Part shown: piece by piece, positions 45,109 to 56,300 of the stretch
Layout: each line of letters starts with the position of its first letter
Position numbering within the stretch: position 1 is the first letter of the stretch
NCBI GenBank assembly: GCA_023313575.1
Contig: JAJTTP010000022.1
Span: forward strand, 124,001 to 188,000
Direction: 5' to 3'
Length of the DNA: 64,000 nucleotides
Source of the DNA: Eutypella sp. D-1
Taxonomy: Eukaryota > Ascomycota > Sordariomycetes > Xylariales > Diatrypaceae
Made by a program: the position numbers and the translations under genes
The notes under the pieces: generated by a model
The model's database searches: none
What the model was told of the DNA's origin: nothing
The model's input: only the letters and a program-made list of their open reading frames with translations

Positions 45109-45837
45109 ATGAAAGCAATCAACACCCTAGACGAAGGTGAGAAGAGTCAGCGCCCGACTCACAAGTCGCTTCCAAGACTCATTATCCCACAGAACAGCGC
45201 CCCAGAGCCGGAGGAGATCACGACATCAAAAAAAGAAGAATTCATGTTATTCTGCGACGAGAATGGATTCCCCCCGCCGAATAGCGCTCAATTCCTCGAT
45301 TATTTGCAGCTAGTTGGCTTGATGCCCAAAGTTTCGCTTTCAAGTGGCAGTAACTCTTTTAAGGAGGAAAGCTCCTCTGTTTTGGAGGGCGCAGAACTCT
45401 CTGCAGCTGTCTCGGAGAACGAAGAGATCGACGGGGAAGATGAAGAGGAAGAAGAGATCGACGGGGAAGATGAAGAGGAAGAAGAGATCGACGGGGAAGA
45501 TGAAGAGGAAGAAGAGATCGACGGGGAAGATGAAGAGGAAGAAGAGATCCCGACCATCGAATTCGATCGACGTGACAGGCGAGAACTTTCACGCCTGAAA
45601 GCTGAGCTTGAAATAGTCAAGGCCCAGCACAGCGAATATCTTCAAAAAGTACTAGAAGAGAGACCGGAGGGGGTATGCAAGATTTATCACAGAAACCGTA
45701 GAGTGGAGAATCTGAAGGAGTGTCAAAGGCTGAGACTCGACAGGGAACGATTGGGGGCTGCTATTGCGCTTATACCAGAGAGGCTGCGTATCCGGCGCGA
45801 ATTCCGCTGCGATTTCAACTGTAGGTGGACCAGTTGA
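45109..45837 (+). CDS. Small protein with four perfect acidic decapeptide repeats
   Basis: Single-exon frame of 242 residues from ATG 45109. The N-terminal 90 residues include a segment FMLFCDENGFPPPNSAQFLDYLQL. Four identical copies of EEIDGEDEEE (about residues 105-144) follow, then a basic coiled-coil-like region of about 80 residues (LSRLKAELEIVKAQHSEYLQKVL ... ) with many R, K and E, ending with four cysteine and arginine residues near the C terminus. I do not recognise a family. The split into an acidic linker and a charged helix suggests a nuclear or protein-binding role, but that is only an inference. It lies 220 bp upstream of solo LTR B. Confidence 0.55.
   Translation: MKAINTLDEGEKSQRPTHKSLPRLIIPQNSAPEPEEITTSKKEEFMLFCDENGFPPPNSAQFLDYLQLVGLMPKVSLSSGSNSFKEESSSVLEGAELSAAVSENEEIDGEDEEEEEIDGEDEEEEEIDGEDEEEEEIDGEDEEEEEIPTIEFDRRDRRELSRLKAELEIVKAQHSEYLQKVLEERPEGVCKIYHRNRRVENLKECQRLRLDRERLGAAIALIPERLRIRREFRCDFNCRWTS
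45421..45540 (+). repeat. 30-bp perfect coding tandem repeat, four copies
   Basis: Four copies of a 30-bp unit starting GAAGAGATCGACGGGGAAGA are identical at every base. They encode the acidic decapeptide array. Identity including third codon positions means recent expansion. Confidence 0.93.
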
Positions 45838-46059
45838 GAATTGAATGGGAAGGGCAAAGGTTATTAGACAAAAGGGGGCGAAGAACGAACAACGGGTAGC
45901 ATACAGATGAGATGAATACAATTTGTTGAAAGACATACAAAGAGAATATTTGATAAAAGTTTTCACCGTAATAATTATGACGAAGTGAGAGTATAAAGGA
46001 AGTGGAGGGTTCTTTGCAAATGTGTTTAAGCATATTACCCCCCTGATAAATAGGGGTAA
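45838..46059. other. Stretch before solo LTR B
   Basis: About 220 bp without a gene, holding the likely 3' UTR of the acidic repeat protein, ending in the 5-bp duplication GGTAA at 46055-46059. Confidence 0.5.
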
Positions 46060-46300
46060 TGTAACGAAGCCGTCACCACTGGTCTTGATTTTAGATAACA
46101 AAGGGCGTAGAAGGGTAAATACTTAGATTGATCGCTGGCTAGCTAAAAGAGAGACTATCTAGATGGGAGTGATCCCATACCCTTTATATAGAAAAGAGGC
46201 ATCACCAAAAGGGTGGTTGCCAAGGCCCTCCTTGGCAACACTATCTTCACGTGACCGTTATCAGAGGGGAGACTACCCATGGAATGGGTGGTTTGTAACA
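46060..46300 (-). mobile_element. Solo LTR of a retrotransposon, copy B
   Basis: A 241-bp segment with the same TG...CA ends and orientation as copy A at 27489-27727, flanked by the perfect 5-bp duplication GGTAA at 46055-46059 and 46301-46305. Its left about 135 bp (R-U5 and the TATA region in minus sense) differ from copy A at a single base (near 46101). Its right half (U3) is much more diverged, yet keeps the hairpin, the CACGTGA word and the last 16 bases. No internal retrotransposon sequence adjoins it. Confidence 0.85.
46216..46239. repeat. Hairpin in the U3 part of solo LTR B
   Basis: GTTGCCAAG (46216-46224) and CTTGGCAAC (46231-46239) pair over 9 bp (10 with G46225:C46230). Relative to copy A one pair is exchanged on both arms (C:G to T:A), preserving the stem. 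Confidence 0.7.
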
Positions 46301-46761
46301 GGTAAACACCACCCTCGGCCCATTGATAAAAGGGGAGAGACAAAGAGGATTTTTCCATCCAGCGGATGACGAACAATTTCATTGTCAAACTGGAACAACA
46401 GCGTAATAACTCCATTGAGTCCACAATGATCATTGATTGTTTAATCACAGTCAACAAAGACTGTGTGCATTCACTGCCTACATAAGACGAGGCACCACCC
46501 GGTTGTTGCTACATAGTAGATGTTTTCTCTGCAAAACTCTGCATATTCAAAAAACCAACTAGTTGGCTGTGTCGACCTTGAACATAAGCCGATATCGCGT
46601 CTGTCAAATTAAAAAAATTTATTCAGGCCACCCCGATATAGCCAGCTCGAGACAAACCTCACAATCAACTAGTTAACTTACTCATAACTTTTACTAAGTC
46701 ACCTAGCTCTTAATAGCACGGCTGTCTCCTTCGTCTCCCTATCTATTCTATAGTTACTGTA
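46301..46761. other. Gene-free stretch between solo LTR B and the disordered protein
   Basis: About 460 bp. It must hold the promoter of the next gene. Nothing else was recognised. Confidence 0.45.
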
Positions 46762-48378
46762 ATGTCTTCTGGAAGCCGGTCTTCTAGTTCTCGTTCCAGA
46801 AGGGGTGGCCAGGATACTCACTACTCATCAATGTCTGCGACTAAGATGTCCACCACGACCTTCGTCTCACAAGAGGAGGTGCCAGCACATGCCGATGGCT
46901 CTCGAGGACCATCCGCGTCCCCGGTACCAGCCTGCCTTAGGATTGGAGGGGGCGTTCTTCCACATAAAAGACCCCCCGCACAACCCAATGCGGTACAGCG
47001 CCCCAAACTTTCCCTTGAGACCACTTCGATGAAAACATTTAACCCCGTCAGCCTAGGAAATGCGCGGTCTACCATCGCAAATTCCCGTCGTGCGTCCGCA
47101 GCTGCGGGAGCTGCCTCGCAAGCAAACCCGTCTCCCATCCGAACCCGGGACAGCGTCGAGCAGTTGACCGAACGGGGTTACTGTGATGTTACAAATGCTC
47201 GAGCCGCAGCACCGTGGGCAAGACCCGCAGACTTCACGCCGGTTGGATACGACCAGGCCTTCACGCCTGCTTCACATCGGCAAGAGTACTTCCCCAGTCC
47301 CGGCGGCACGAGTCCTATTGCTAATACCACCACCCAAGGTCTCGATGCGTGTCTCGAGGGCATCACTACTGAGGACCAACAGATGTCTGATGAGGAGATT
47401 AGAAGAGCAAGCCCAGTAAGGGTTCCTGTTCGTGGACTCGAGCGCCGACCCGCCACCAAGAACCGCCAGAAAAGCGCACCCGCACGAATTGTAGCGCCAC
47501 CAACAGCACTTAATACTGGAAATCAGAAGATGTGCGTCACTGCCGCTACTCCGGCAGATACCAGGAGGCAGACATTGCCTAGACTAATGACAGGCCACAC
47601 TAACGTCAGCGCAGGTCGTGACGTAGCCTTCACGCCGGTCACCTACGAGGTGCCAACAACACCCCGTCGCGGTGCCCCCGAGACTTACGACCCGAAGCCA
47701 GGACGCAGCCCGACCAAGAGCAATCGCAGCCGCAGAGGTTCCATCGTTGCAGCTAAAGCCCTTAGCAAAGGCGTCGGGGCAGTCAAGACGGTCATCTCGC
47801 TCGGGAGGCGCACATCGGAAGTCCACGTCCATCACCGCAATCACAGCAACGGCAGCGACGCCGGCGGTAACGACGATCGAGCGCCATCGCCACCCTTGCG
47901 CTCAGGAAGCAAGGGCAGTAGTAGTAGCTCCTTGTCGCGGTTAGGGTTAGGGTTAGGGTCCAAGAAGCCGTCGTACCAAAAGCCGATGTCCCTCGCGGAG
48001 TACGCACTAAGCCAGCCACAAGCGTCGCGACAGGCGGGGGACGAGTTTACCAATCGTGAAATTGCTGAGCTGAGCCCGGCATCATGCGAGCTCCTCTGGC
48101 GAGCGACGAGTACAGACGGGCGGATGAGCGAGGAGGCCCGCGAGAAGGCCCGGCTTTCTTTCACGGCCCGCCAGCAGGTCGGTCTCACACCCGAGGCGCG
48201 GGCTAGCGCTGAATTGACCCGTCGCGCTCTCGAACGCACCCCCAGTACCGCCCGCAGCCTACCTGACCGCAATCGCCGCGAGGAGACCGCTCGTTCCTTT
48301 GTCGCTTTCGAGAAGGATTCCGCAGAGCAGATGGCCCTTCGCGATCCAAACCGCTACCCTGGCCTCAGACGCCCTTAA
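46762..48378 (+). CDS. Disordered basic protein of unknown function
   Basis: Single exon of 538 residues. It is rich in S, R, A, P and T and predicted by eye to be mostly disordered, with many SP/TP sites, which suggests phosphorylation. The motif FTPVxY occurs at least twice (ADFTPVGYDQAFTP and DVAFTPVTYEVP). The C-terminal about 100 residues are more ordered and helical (NREIAELSPASCELLWRA ... SEEAREKARLSF ... TPEARASAELTRRALE). Bases 47941-47958 are three TTAGGG units read as LGLGLG. I do not recognise the family. Third codon positions are G/C-rich, more like the flanking core genes than like the island genes to its left. Confidence 0.65.
   Translation: MSSGSRSSSSRSRRGGQDTHYSSMSATKMSTTTFVSQEEVPAHADGSRGPSASPVPACLRIGGGVLPHKRPPAQPNAVQRPKLSLETTSMKTFNPVSLGNARSTIANSRRASAAAGAASQANPSPIRTRDSVEQLTERGYCDVTNARAAAPWARPADFTPVGYDQAFTPASHRQEYFPSPGGTSPIANTTTQGLDACLEGITTEDQQMSDEEIRRASPVRVPVRGLERRPATKNRQKSAPARIVAPPTALNTGNQKMCVTAATPADTRRQTLPRLMTGHTNVSAGRDVAFTPVTYEVPTTPRRGAPETYDPKPGRSPTKSNRSRRGSIVAAKALSKGVGAVKTVISLGRRTSEVHVHHRNHSNGSDAGGNDDRAPSPPLRSGSKGSSSSSLSRLGLGLGSKKPSYQKPMSLAEYALSQPQASRQAGDEFTNREIAELSPASCELLWRATSTDGRMSEEAREKARLSFTARQQVGLTPEARASAELTRRALERTPSTARSLPDRNRREETARSFVAFEKDSAEQMALRDPNRYPGLRRP
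47941..47958 (+). repeat. Interstitial telomere-like repeat inside a coding sequence
   Basis: Three perfect TTAGGG units, the usual telomere unit of filamentous ascomycetes, lie in frame in the disordered protein gene and encode alternating Leu and Gly. Confidence 0.85.
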
Positions 48379-51300
48379 CTAATCAATCTTCCTGGTGCCA
48401 GGAGTCTGCGATTCGGTAGCGGCGAGTGAGCTCACTCGCCGCCCATTATCGCCTTTCTAGAGATGAGATGGTAAGTGAGGGATGCAAGGCTAGAAGCCGC
48501 AGCCCGGGGTTAGTTTTAGAGGACTCAACTGTCTAGTGACAGCTGTTTATGCTTTGACATGTTTAGCGTTTAGTGAAAACGCATGTTTTAGTCGTAAATA
48601 ATTGTTTGGCGATCCCCGTTATATACACGAACATAAAACTTTAATTCCTGAACAAGTGTTCGGGGCGAATTTTCTTAATAGTGATGATCTGTTGTGCTAT
48701 TCGTGAATGGTGCTAGCTATCGAACGATAAGATAGGTACGCAGTGGCGTATAGTCAATCTCTTTAGACGGCCTAGAAGTTGATTGTGGTATTGAGTTTAC
48801 ACTGAGACGATAGACTCCTTCCGGAAATTTTCTTTGTCCAAAGCAATGGGCAATCATTTCTAGCCGAAAAGTAACAGGTGAGTGTACCCAACCGTAAGTA
48901 ACAAGACATCTGTCTTCACAAAGAGATGCCGAATGAGATATTGAGATGCATCGCCTAATGAAGATAGCTCGTCGCCGTAAGTAAGATTGCTATAAGATGC
49001 CAAGTAGGGGGGCCGAAAAAGAGAATACCAATGAAATCAATTTCTCTCCCGCAGACATGCTGGCTTGCTTCCGTGCGTGCCGAATTTTGCATCACCACCC
49101 GCACGCGAGAATGAGGCCGAGAGACTCCGCCTCAAAAAAATGGTGCCCAGTGATCCAGTGGCGATATCAGGTAATTATTATCAATTTACCGATGGGCGGC
49201 AGATAATGGTAGGATCTACAGGGATTGAAAGAAACATATCTTACTGAAGCCCACCGATGGATCCTCAATGGTCTGTGTGGCCATGCGGCATGGGATGCCA
49301 ATGTCTGCCCCTGCATGAGCGAGGGAAAGAGGGGATGCAAGTAAAAAAACTGCAACGCCCGAATAGGAAAATAAAGCGTTGAATCTTGCATTGATCTCCC
49401 ACGTGCGAAGCGAACGTCTACGAACCCCAGTTGGGCTGGGATCGGCACGAGCCAATGCTTGTTTCTCCTCCGTCTGTGGGGTGTAAGGGGTCGGGGCCGG
49501 GTCTGGGCAGTCGCTCGTCAGGGGGTGTAGCTCTCGCCGTGATGATCTCTATAACTATGTTCCTAATATTTTACTTCGCACTTTGTGCTCGGCCGATGTA
49601 TTGATCTAGATAACTAGACTAGGCTGGACATCTCCGCCATTTTCACCGTGGCTCCTCTATCCCTCTCCGGGCTTGTGCGCAAGAGGCGACGATCTGATGA
49701 GGATCTTGGTGCGATAAAAGCACGACGCATGGCCCTTCGGTTGACCAAAGCCCGGATGGTGTCATATCCATCTGGGGTAGAACAGCGAGATTACGCAAGC
49801 TTTGACCTCTCGAGCGATTTTTTAACATGGCGGCGGGCAATGGCGGGTGACCGTTTATTGTATATTTTCGCATATCAGTACTTCGCACATACGACATCAT
49901 GAGGCTGCGGTGGGTAGAGTGACGTAAACATGTACGTATCTTTCATGAGCAAAGTGTTGCGCGGCGAAAGATGACATCGAATGCCCCCCAAAAGCCACTG
50001 AGTAGTAAAAAGGACAACGGTGACAGGCTGTAAGAATATCACATGCGAATTCGCGAGTCGTGAGGGTAAAACGGCGAGGAAGCGACCAAGAGAACCCAAG
50101 CAATTATTCATCTCCACCTCCCTGTGGCCCGTGCTATGCAATCAAGGAAACTGACTCCGGGCATGGGTGTGACGGACGGACTCGCACGCGGTTGACAAGA
50201 CTGGGAGATAATTTAGTTTTCATTCCTTGTGCCCCCAACAAGCCCCAGCTCTTCGCCGCCCAGTTCAGATCCGGATCGAGCAATCAGGGGCGGGGGGACG
50301 CGACAGGCAGGCAAGCAAGCAAGGTGTCGGATATCCAGATGGCCCTTGCCTCGCCATGCCTCGCCTCCCTTTCCCGCTTTGGAGTTCCCCAGAGATAGGC
50401 GGACGGGAGGTGAAGAGAGAAAGAGAGAGAGGCAGTGCACGGCACGGCTGGAACCGAATTGCAGGGTCGTGACACGGCGTCAAGGCGTATCATGTATGTA
50501 ATGTGTCCAGTCCCAAACTGTCAAACTGCGTGCGACGACGGGTTATGCACCTAACTACCTCTATAGCTTGCTTACCTATCTGCCTGTCAGAGGTTTTAAT
50601 CAGTGTAAGGCTGATGATGATGGAGATGGGGACTCCCGTGCAGCGTGGGACGACCACACGACATACACTCACGCATACATAACTACATACGTACATGTAT
50701 ATGCGCCGTGCTTCGTGATCTCGCATACGCAAGCTATTTTACTGTATATCGCCACCCTCCACCAGCATGCCGACCTTACGCGAGCGTCGCACATATATAC
50801 GTAGATACACATTATACACACCTACTTGTATTATAGTAAGCATGTCGCATGCTCTTGCCTTGGGAGTACCCGGGATAGATAAGTAGGTTGGCTAGGTAGG
50901 CATACCGGAATGGTCTATTCAAAACACAAGCAAGAATAACTATATCGTTCTCGTGTCAGTACTACAGCTATCACTACCCTTACGGGCAATCAGTTTAGTC
51001 GTTTCGATGATAGCGAGTAACGTTCTACAAACATATTCGCACCCAGGCTTGCACAGGTTTCCCTAGAGGAGCCGTGGCGGCGGCGGTAGCCGGCACGCAT
51101 GCCAGGGGGTGGGGGGCTTAGTGGAATGTGTTCCTGCATTAGCACCGCGCTGCGGCTGCAAGCCCTGGTGCCACGCAGACGCGGCACGGCTGAATCCTGT
51201 GACGTCTTGGGAACGAGTAAATTATAGTGAAGTAGTACGGATAATGTGTTGACAAGTTGGCGCGGGTTGCTGACTGGAACACGCCTCGACACCTTGGTAA

Positions 51301-53000
51301 ATGACTGCGCAGAGCTGGGCATGGCTCACCCGCCCGTTTGGGAATCTCAAGACTGCAAGTCTAGGAACGTGTTCCTCTGATGGACGCGCGAGGTTCATCA
51401 TGGCATGGTTGGCTGGCTGTCTTGGGGGGATTTGCTCGTGATATTCCGACGCGAGACAGCAAAGCGAATGCCCTTTGTACATACCGATAGCATACGTAAT
51501 AATGCGGGCTTGTTGGTTGCCAGGATGGAAATCCGGGGTGGGCCGTCCACAGCAGAGTCCGAAGCTCGAACCGCGATGTCCCCGAGTTCGATAGTCGAAT
51601 GGCTCCCACTCGTACGTAAGTGGTTTAGGCCAGGCCAGAAATAGCAAGAACCGGCAAGGATAGATCAGGAGATGGATATGTATCTGGACTAACTGGGCAG
51701 TACCACGATGGCCAGTCGCGTGCCACAACCGTACCGTAATCGTGGATGATGCATACGTACATACGGTACGGACTTATGTACATAATAAAAATATCCTGGA
51801 ACCAGGATCCGATCTGGCAGATCTTGTCTGGGCGAGGCCCCCTCCCCTTTCCTCTCTTGGGAAATGAAAAGTAGATACAAGACATGTGCTGCCGTGCAAC
51901 AGAACACAACACAACCGCACCGGCCAGCCCGACAACCCGAGCCCCGGTTTGCTGGAGAGGGAGCGTGCGCCGCGTTGTTGAAGACGGGAACGAAAATCGG
52001 CTGATTTGGAAGGGAAAGGAAAATAAAGGGAGCGCAAAATGCAGTTAAGAAGATGATGATGGGGAAACAAGAAAAAAGGACAGAAAAAGAAAGAAAGATA
52101 AAAAACCGAAACCGAAACCTGGAGCATGATCGCCCGTCATGATCCCCGTCTTGACTGACTGATCATCGGAGCCTTTCATTATTCTCAGGATGTTTCAGAT
52201 GTGCCTGACAAGGTTGCAAGGGTCCCGTCCGGGGGGGGGGAGGGACCAACGGGACCAGGGCGCTTACAGTAACGACAGGCGGCAGCAAGTCGATGATGTG
52301 CAGGAGAATGAGAGCGATTGAGGACTACATACGTAATTGTGAACATAACCTTCGCCACCAGTTAGTCTGTCCAATTTTTAGGCATGTTGAAAGTTTCCCG
52401 ATGCGGACGACACACATTCCATGGGTCGGTTCAGTGGCGGACGGGCAGGAACGTTGGCGCGGCCGAACTCCGGGGAACAACACAACTTCCTGCGAAAGAA
52501 GCGCTCTAGAAGACTCGCGATACAGGCATATGCTGGTCTGCGTACCCGTGGCTGAGGACAGCCCGCGCCGTATGATACATTCTTATTGCGATGCACTTTT
52601 ATCGGCGCGGCGGGCGCGGTTGGACAAATGTGAATACGGTGATGAGAAACTGTGATGTGCGCTTATCTGCTGATATGGTGCATAGTGTGTTCTTCAACAC
52701 ATGATCGCTTTCTAAGCTATCTGTTGATCCTTACGCCGCCGCTGTTATACGCGAGTTGCCGACGAACTAGAAACAAGACGGTGGCAACCGTGTTTGATTA
52801 TCACGACCAGTCCGTCGGTCTCTCCGGACACCTGAGGCACGGTGACGATCATATACATGACGGACGGACCACGTTGCTTTCAAGACAGGCAGCCAGGCAG
52901 GCAAGACCCTGGGATTGAACCTCAACAACGATACGAAGACAAAATACGCGCGACATCGCGCGCTGGAATGTGGGAGAGGAGGATGCCGCCTCTGGCGTAC
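48379..53000. other. Gene-free stretch, first part
   Basis: No supportable gene. Frames up to 168 codons (51222-51728 minus) have no motif or convincing composition. Seen: alternating purine-rich patches (50401-50435, 52010-52115), a GCAGGCAAGCAAGCAAG stretch near 50309, and a few G runs (52232-52240). The first few hundred bases should be the 3' UTR of the disordered protein gene. Confidence 0.5.
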
Positions 53001-56000
53001 ATAGAAATCTACGCCGCATCTACCACTGGCGCTTGCTTACCTGTCAGGTAGGAATGGGACTATGTATGCATTGATTGTATATGCATGTGCCTGACGATTA
53101 CTGCTGCTGTCGCATCGGATTCTGATGGAATGCCGCCGGATCTAGAAGGTCCCTTCTTCGTCGTCATCCTGGCTGAGCTGGGGTAGGATGCGGCGCGATA
53201 GGCTCTGTTGCTTTTAATAGAAAAAAAGAAAACACGAAGTAAGAGGGTTTTGTTTGCTGCCTCGCCGCGAGGCCTCGGCTACTACTTATCAATGATACTA
53301 CGGCATGAGCGTGTGTGAGACTTGGGTGTCATGGTGATGGGATGGGATGAGATGGATTGGAAGCGCCGCCCCTTCCTCCCGACCCCCTCCCGCACGGGCG
53401 GATATGCGATGTCACCGAACAAATTTTCTGCGCGTAGTAATTCAATATATCAGATGTCTAAATCCTTCTTTGCGACATGTAGGTACGATCCTAGACCACA
53501 TATGACAAAGGGCAAGGCTGTGTCGGCGATATCTTGCTGACATCGGACGAGGCGACCGCTTGGTCATGGTAAGAAGGTTTAGTTATGTCCGATGGAGGGG
53601 AGTTTGCACGAGTTCTTCTGTAATCTGATTTTTTTGCATTCTAAAATTTCACGGTCTGCTTGCTATGCCCGCCTAATGAATCTGACATGCTATGTTGACC
53701 CGATTTCCTGGGATCAAGTTACTGTAGGGCGAGATGGATGAGGTAAGGGTAAGGTGAGGTGAGACAAGGTGAGGCCCTGCGAGACCCTTTAGGCTCTAGT
53801 TATGTAGGTAGGCCCTTTTTCGTCTGCAAGACATCGATAAGCGCATTTCTATATTGGATGGTGATGTCTCTTTCGAGATCACATCATGCAGAAGAAAAAG
53901 CAATTGAGGTTGGTGATGGGCGGAGCTGACATGAACTTATCTCGTATTTAGTTACATACGTGTATGACATATCAATTACCTGGGCAGATAGCCATCTGCA
54001 AGATGCTTTTGAGGTGGGAGCTTTAAAGCAATTTAGGTAGTACTCTGTAAGTACAGTGGTCTTTATGACTCCACGTATGTATATGTGCGGCGATACTTCC
54101 TGCATACCTCCGTAGGGAGCCCACCCAACTACGACCTACCCCTCCTTCGCAGTGGGCCCTCTTAGCAGCAGCAGCAGCAAGCAGGCAGTTCTTCATTCTT
54201 ACCCCCTGACGTCCCTGTCAGAGTCGCCTTCCCTGGCAACTTGGCGCCTTTTTTTTTTATTTCACGGGGCGTTCCTGGATTTAACGGGGCACATGTGAAC
54301 CTGACCCAATCAACCGAGCCAACCAACCGACCAGCCCCCCATAACCACCCCCGTATCGAATCGGAGGCACTCTGATTAGCGCAGGCACGTTTACCCCTGA
54401 CCCGACGGTTGTTCACTACTCTACTCAGCTACTACTTCAGTACGTACTCGTACATGCTCATCTTCTAATTACCTGCTGTTAGTGTTAACGCCGTTATTGA
54501 CGGGTCAAAAGCAATAGACGGGGGCAATTTAAGATCAATTCTTACTGATGTTTATCTTCTTTCTCAGAAATAAAGTTATTTTTTTCACGAAGCTGCTTAT
54601 TATCAATTGCTTTGCCTTCCGTATACAAGGCCATCCGTATGTATGCGGCAGGTCTGGTGGACCGCTCACGGCATGAATACTCCTTTCCATATATGTACTA
54701 TGTATACCTATGTATAGGTAGGGACAGTAGGGAGGAGGTACCCACCGGAGCGTTAATGGGAAAAGCGTTTAGTTACTATAAGTAATGTAGGTAAGGGGAT
54801 TTGTCCCCATAAACATGCGTTTCTGCTGCGTTTCTGCGGCGTTTCTTGCTGGAATGAAAATGGAGCAAGAAATGGGGATTTTCTTCAGCGATACCCTGTA
54901 TTTCTCCTACTCGTACACCATGTATCATATGTTCACTATGCATTTTAACAGGCTTCAACCTGGAAACATCACCTCCTACCAAGTATGAAGGAGTTATGAA
55001 GGGTTGCTATTTGACGAGACGGCTTCAATATCGATTTCCTGACTCAGTCGCAAAACGTGTATATTCGTATGGGATAGCATGACGGGTATAGGATAGCGAA
55101 TGGTTCGTTATCGTCATGGTTTACCTGTTAGGTCGACCAGGGCTTTCCTTACAACCATCTCGGACTATTTCTGCTCTGGGAAAAGCGTAGGGCCGCTTTC
55201 GAATTAATTCATGATAATTATCGAACCCATGCATCTCTTAGTTAGAGAGAGGAGGGGAGGGGGGTCGCATTTTTCGGTTCGGACTGTCTGACAAGTTTCG
55301 ATAAGACAAGACAGACTTGAGGACCGACTTGGAAAGGCAAGGATGGCTGGAGGAGCGGCAAAAGCAACTCAAGACTTAAGAGGCTTGGGATGGGCTTGGG
55401 GGAACCACTAATAATCATCAAAAAGGCAGACCTACCCGATTTAGCGTCTTGAAGTGTAGGCTATTAGAGAAGACTACTGGAAGAGATCAACAGGCATCCT
55501 GCCATCCTCACCATACTATACCGATACTATGTATATGAGAATGGTAGACAACTTCATCATCGTACAGTAGTATCGTGTAGTAGTGTCCTCCGTTGGTTCT
55601 TTATCTGCTCTCTAAGTTGGGACACCCACCCCACTCCGTATTGCGTATTCGGGTGATTCGAAAATACTGTCACTTAAATAGAATATTCAAGTACTTGGTA
55701 AAATAGGTATTGGTATGGAGGGTATATATACGGTTTCTTATACATGAGGGTTATCTACGGGGCGTAACCACCACCCCGCTATACTTAATGATACATACAA
55801 CCCTCCTGGGTTGTCCTCCCCAAGTAGGTATCTCAATAGGATCCTAAGTATTCCTAGGTAAGTAAAGCAGCTGAGGTAGGTGCAATTGGCTTGACTGGCT
55901 ATTAACTATCGGATAACTGACGAGGTGTGGCCTTCCCTAGCAACCTCGGGACATACCTACCTAGGTAGTAGTACCTTCTCTGATACCATACATGGATGTA

Positions 56001-56300
56001 TGTAGTGTAGATGTAGTTCTACCATACTTTATATGTAAATGTAAATACATGCTACATACCTAACCTAGCTGCCCCATTATTCCGTTATTCCGTTCTTGGA
56101 TTGAGGTCACCCACTCTTACCATAACATAAGTACATCCATGGATAACTTAGGTAACTTACCAGGCACTTACCAGCTAGGTAGGTAGGGGATCCACTCTGC
56201 CACTCCACTCCACTCCCACTCCCACACTTGCCCGCGCCTGCGCGCCGCCTGTCCTGTCGTTCACACTTCTGCTCCAACACTCATTCCCACATTCCCACAC
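53001..56300. other. Gene-free stretch, second part
   Basis: No supportable gene. TAGGTA/TACCTA words become dense again from about 54700, especially at 55820-55990 and 56040-56190. Poly-A/T and CA-rich patches are scattered. No RNA gene was recognised. Confidence 0.5.

Noticed and set aside
45652..46101. Minus-strand frame running from LTR B into the acidic repeat gene
   Set aside because: It starts with the LTR end sequence common to both copies and continues through the antisense of a gene; not a retrotransposon polyprotein.
51222..51728. 168-codon minus-strand frame
   Set aside because: Rich in H, R, S and C without any block I recognise; no neighbouring exon or leader.
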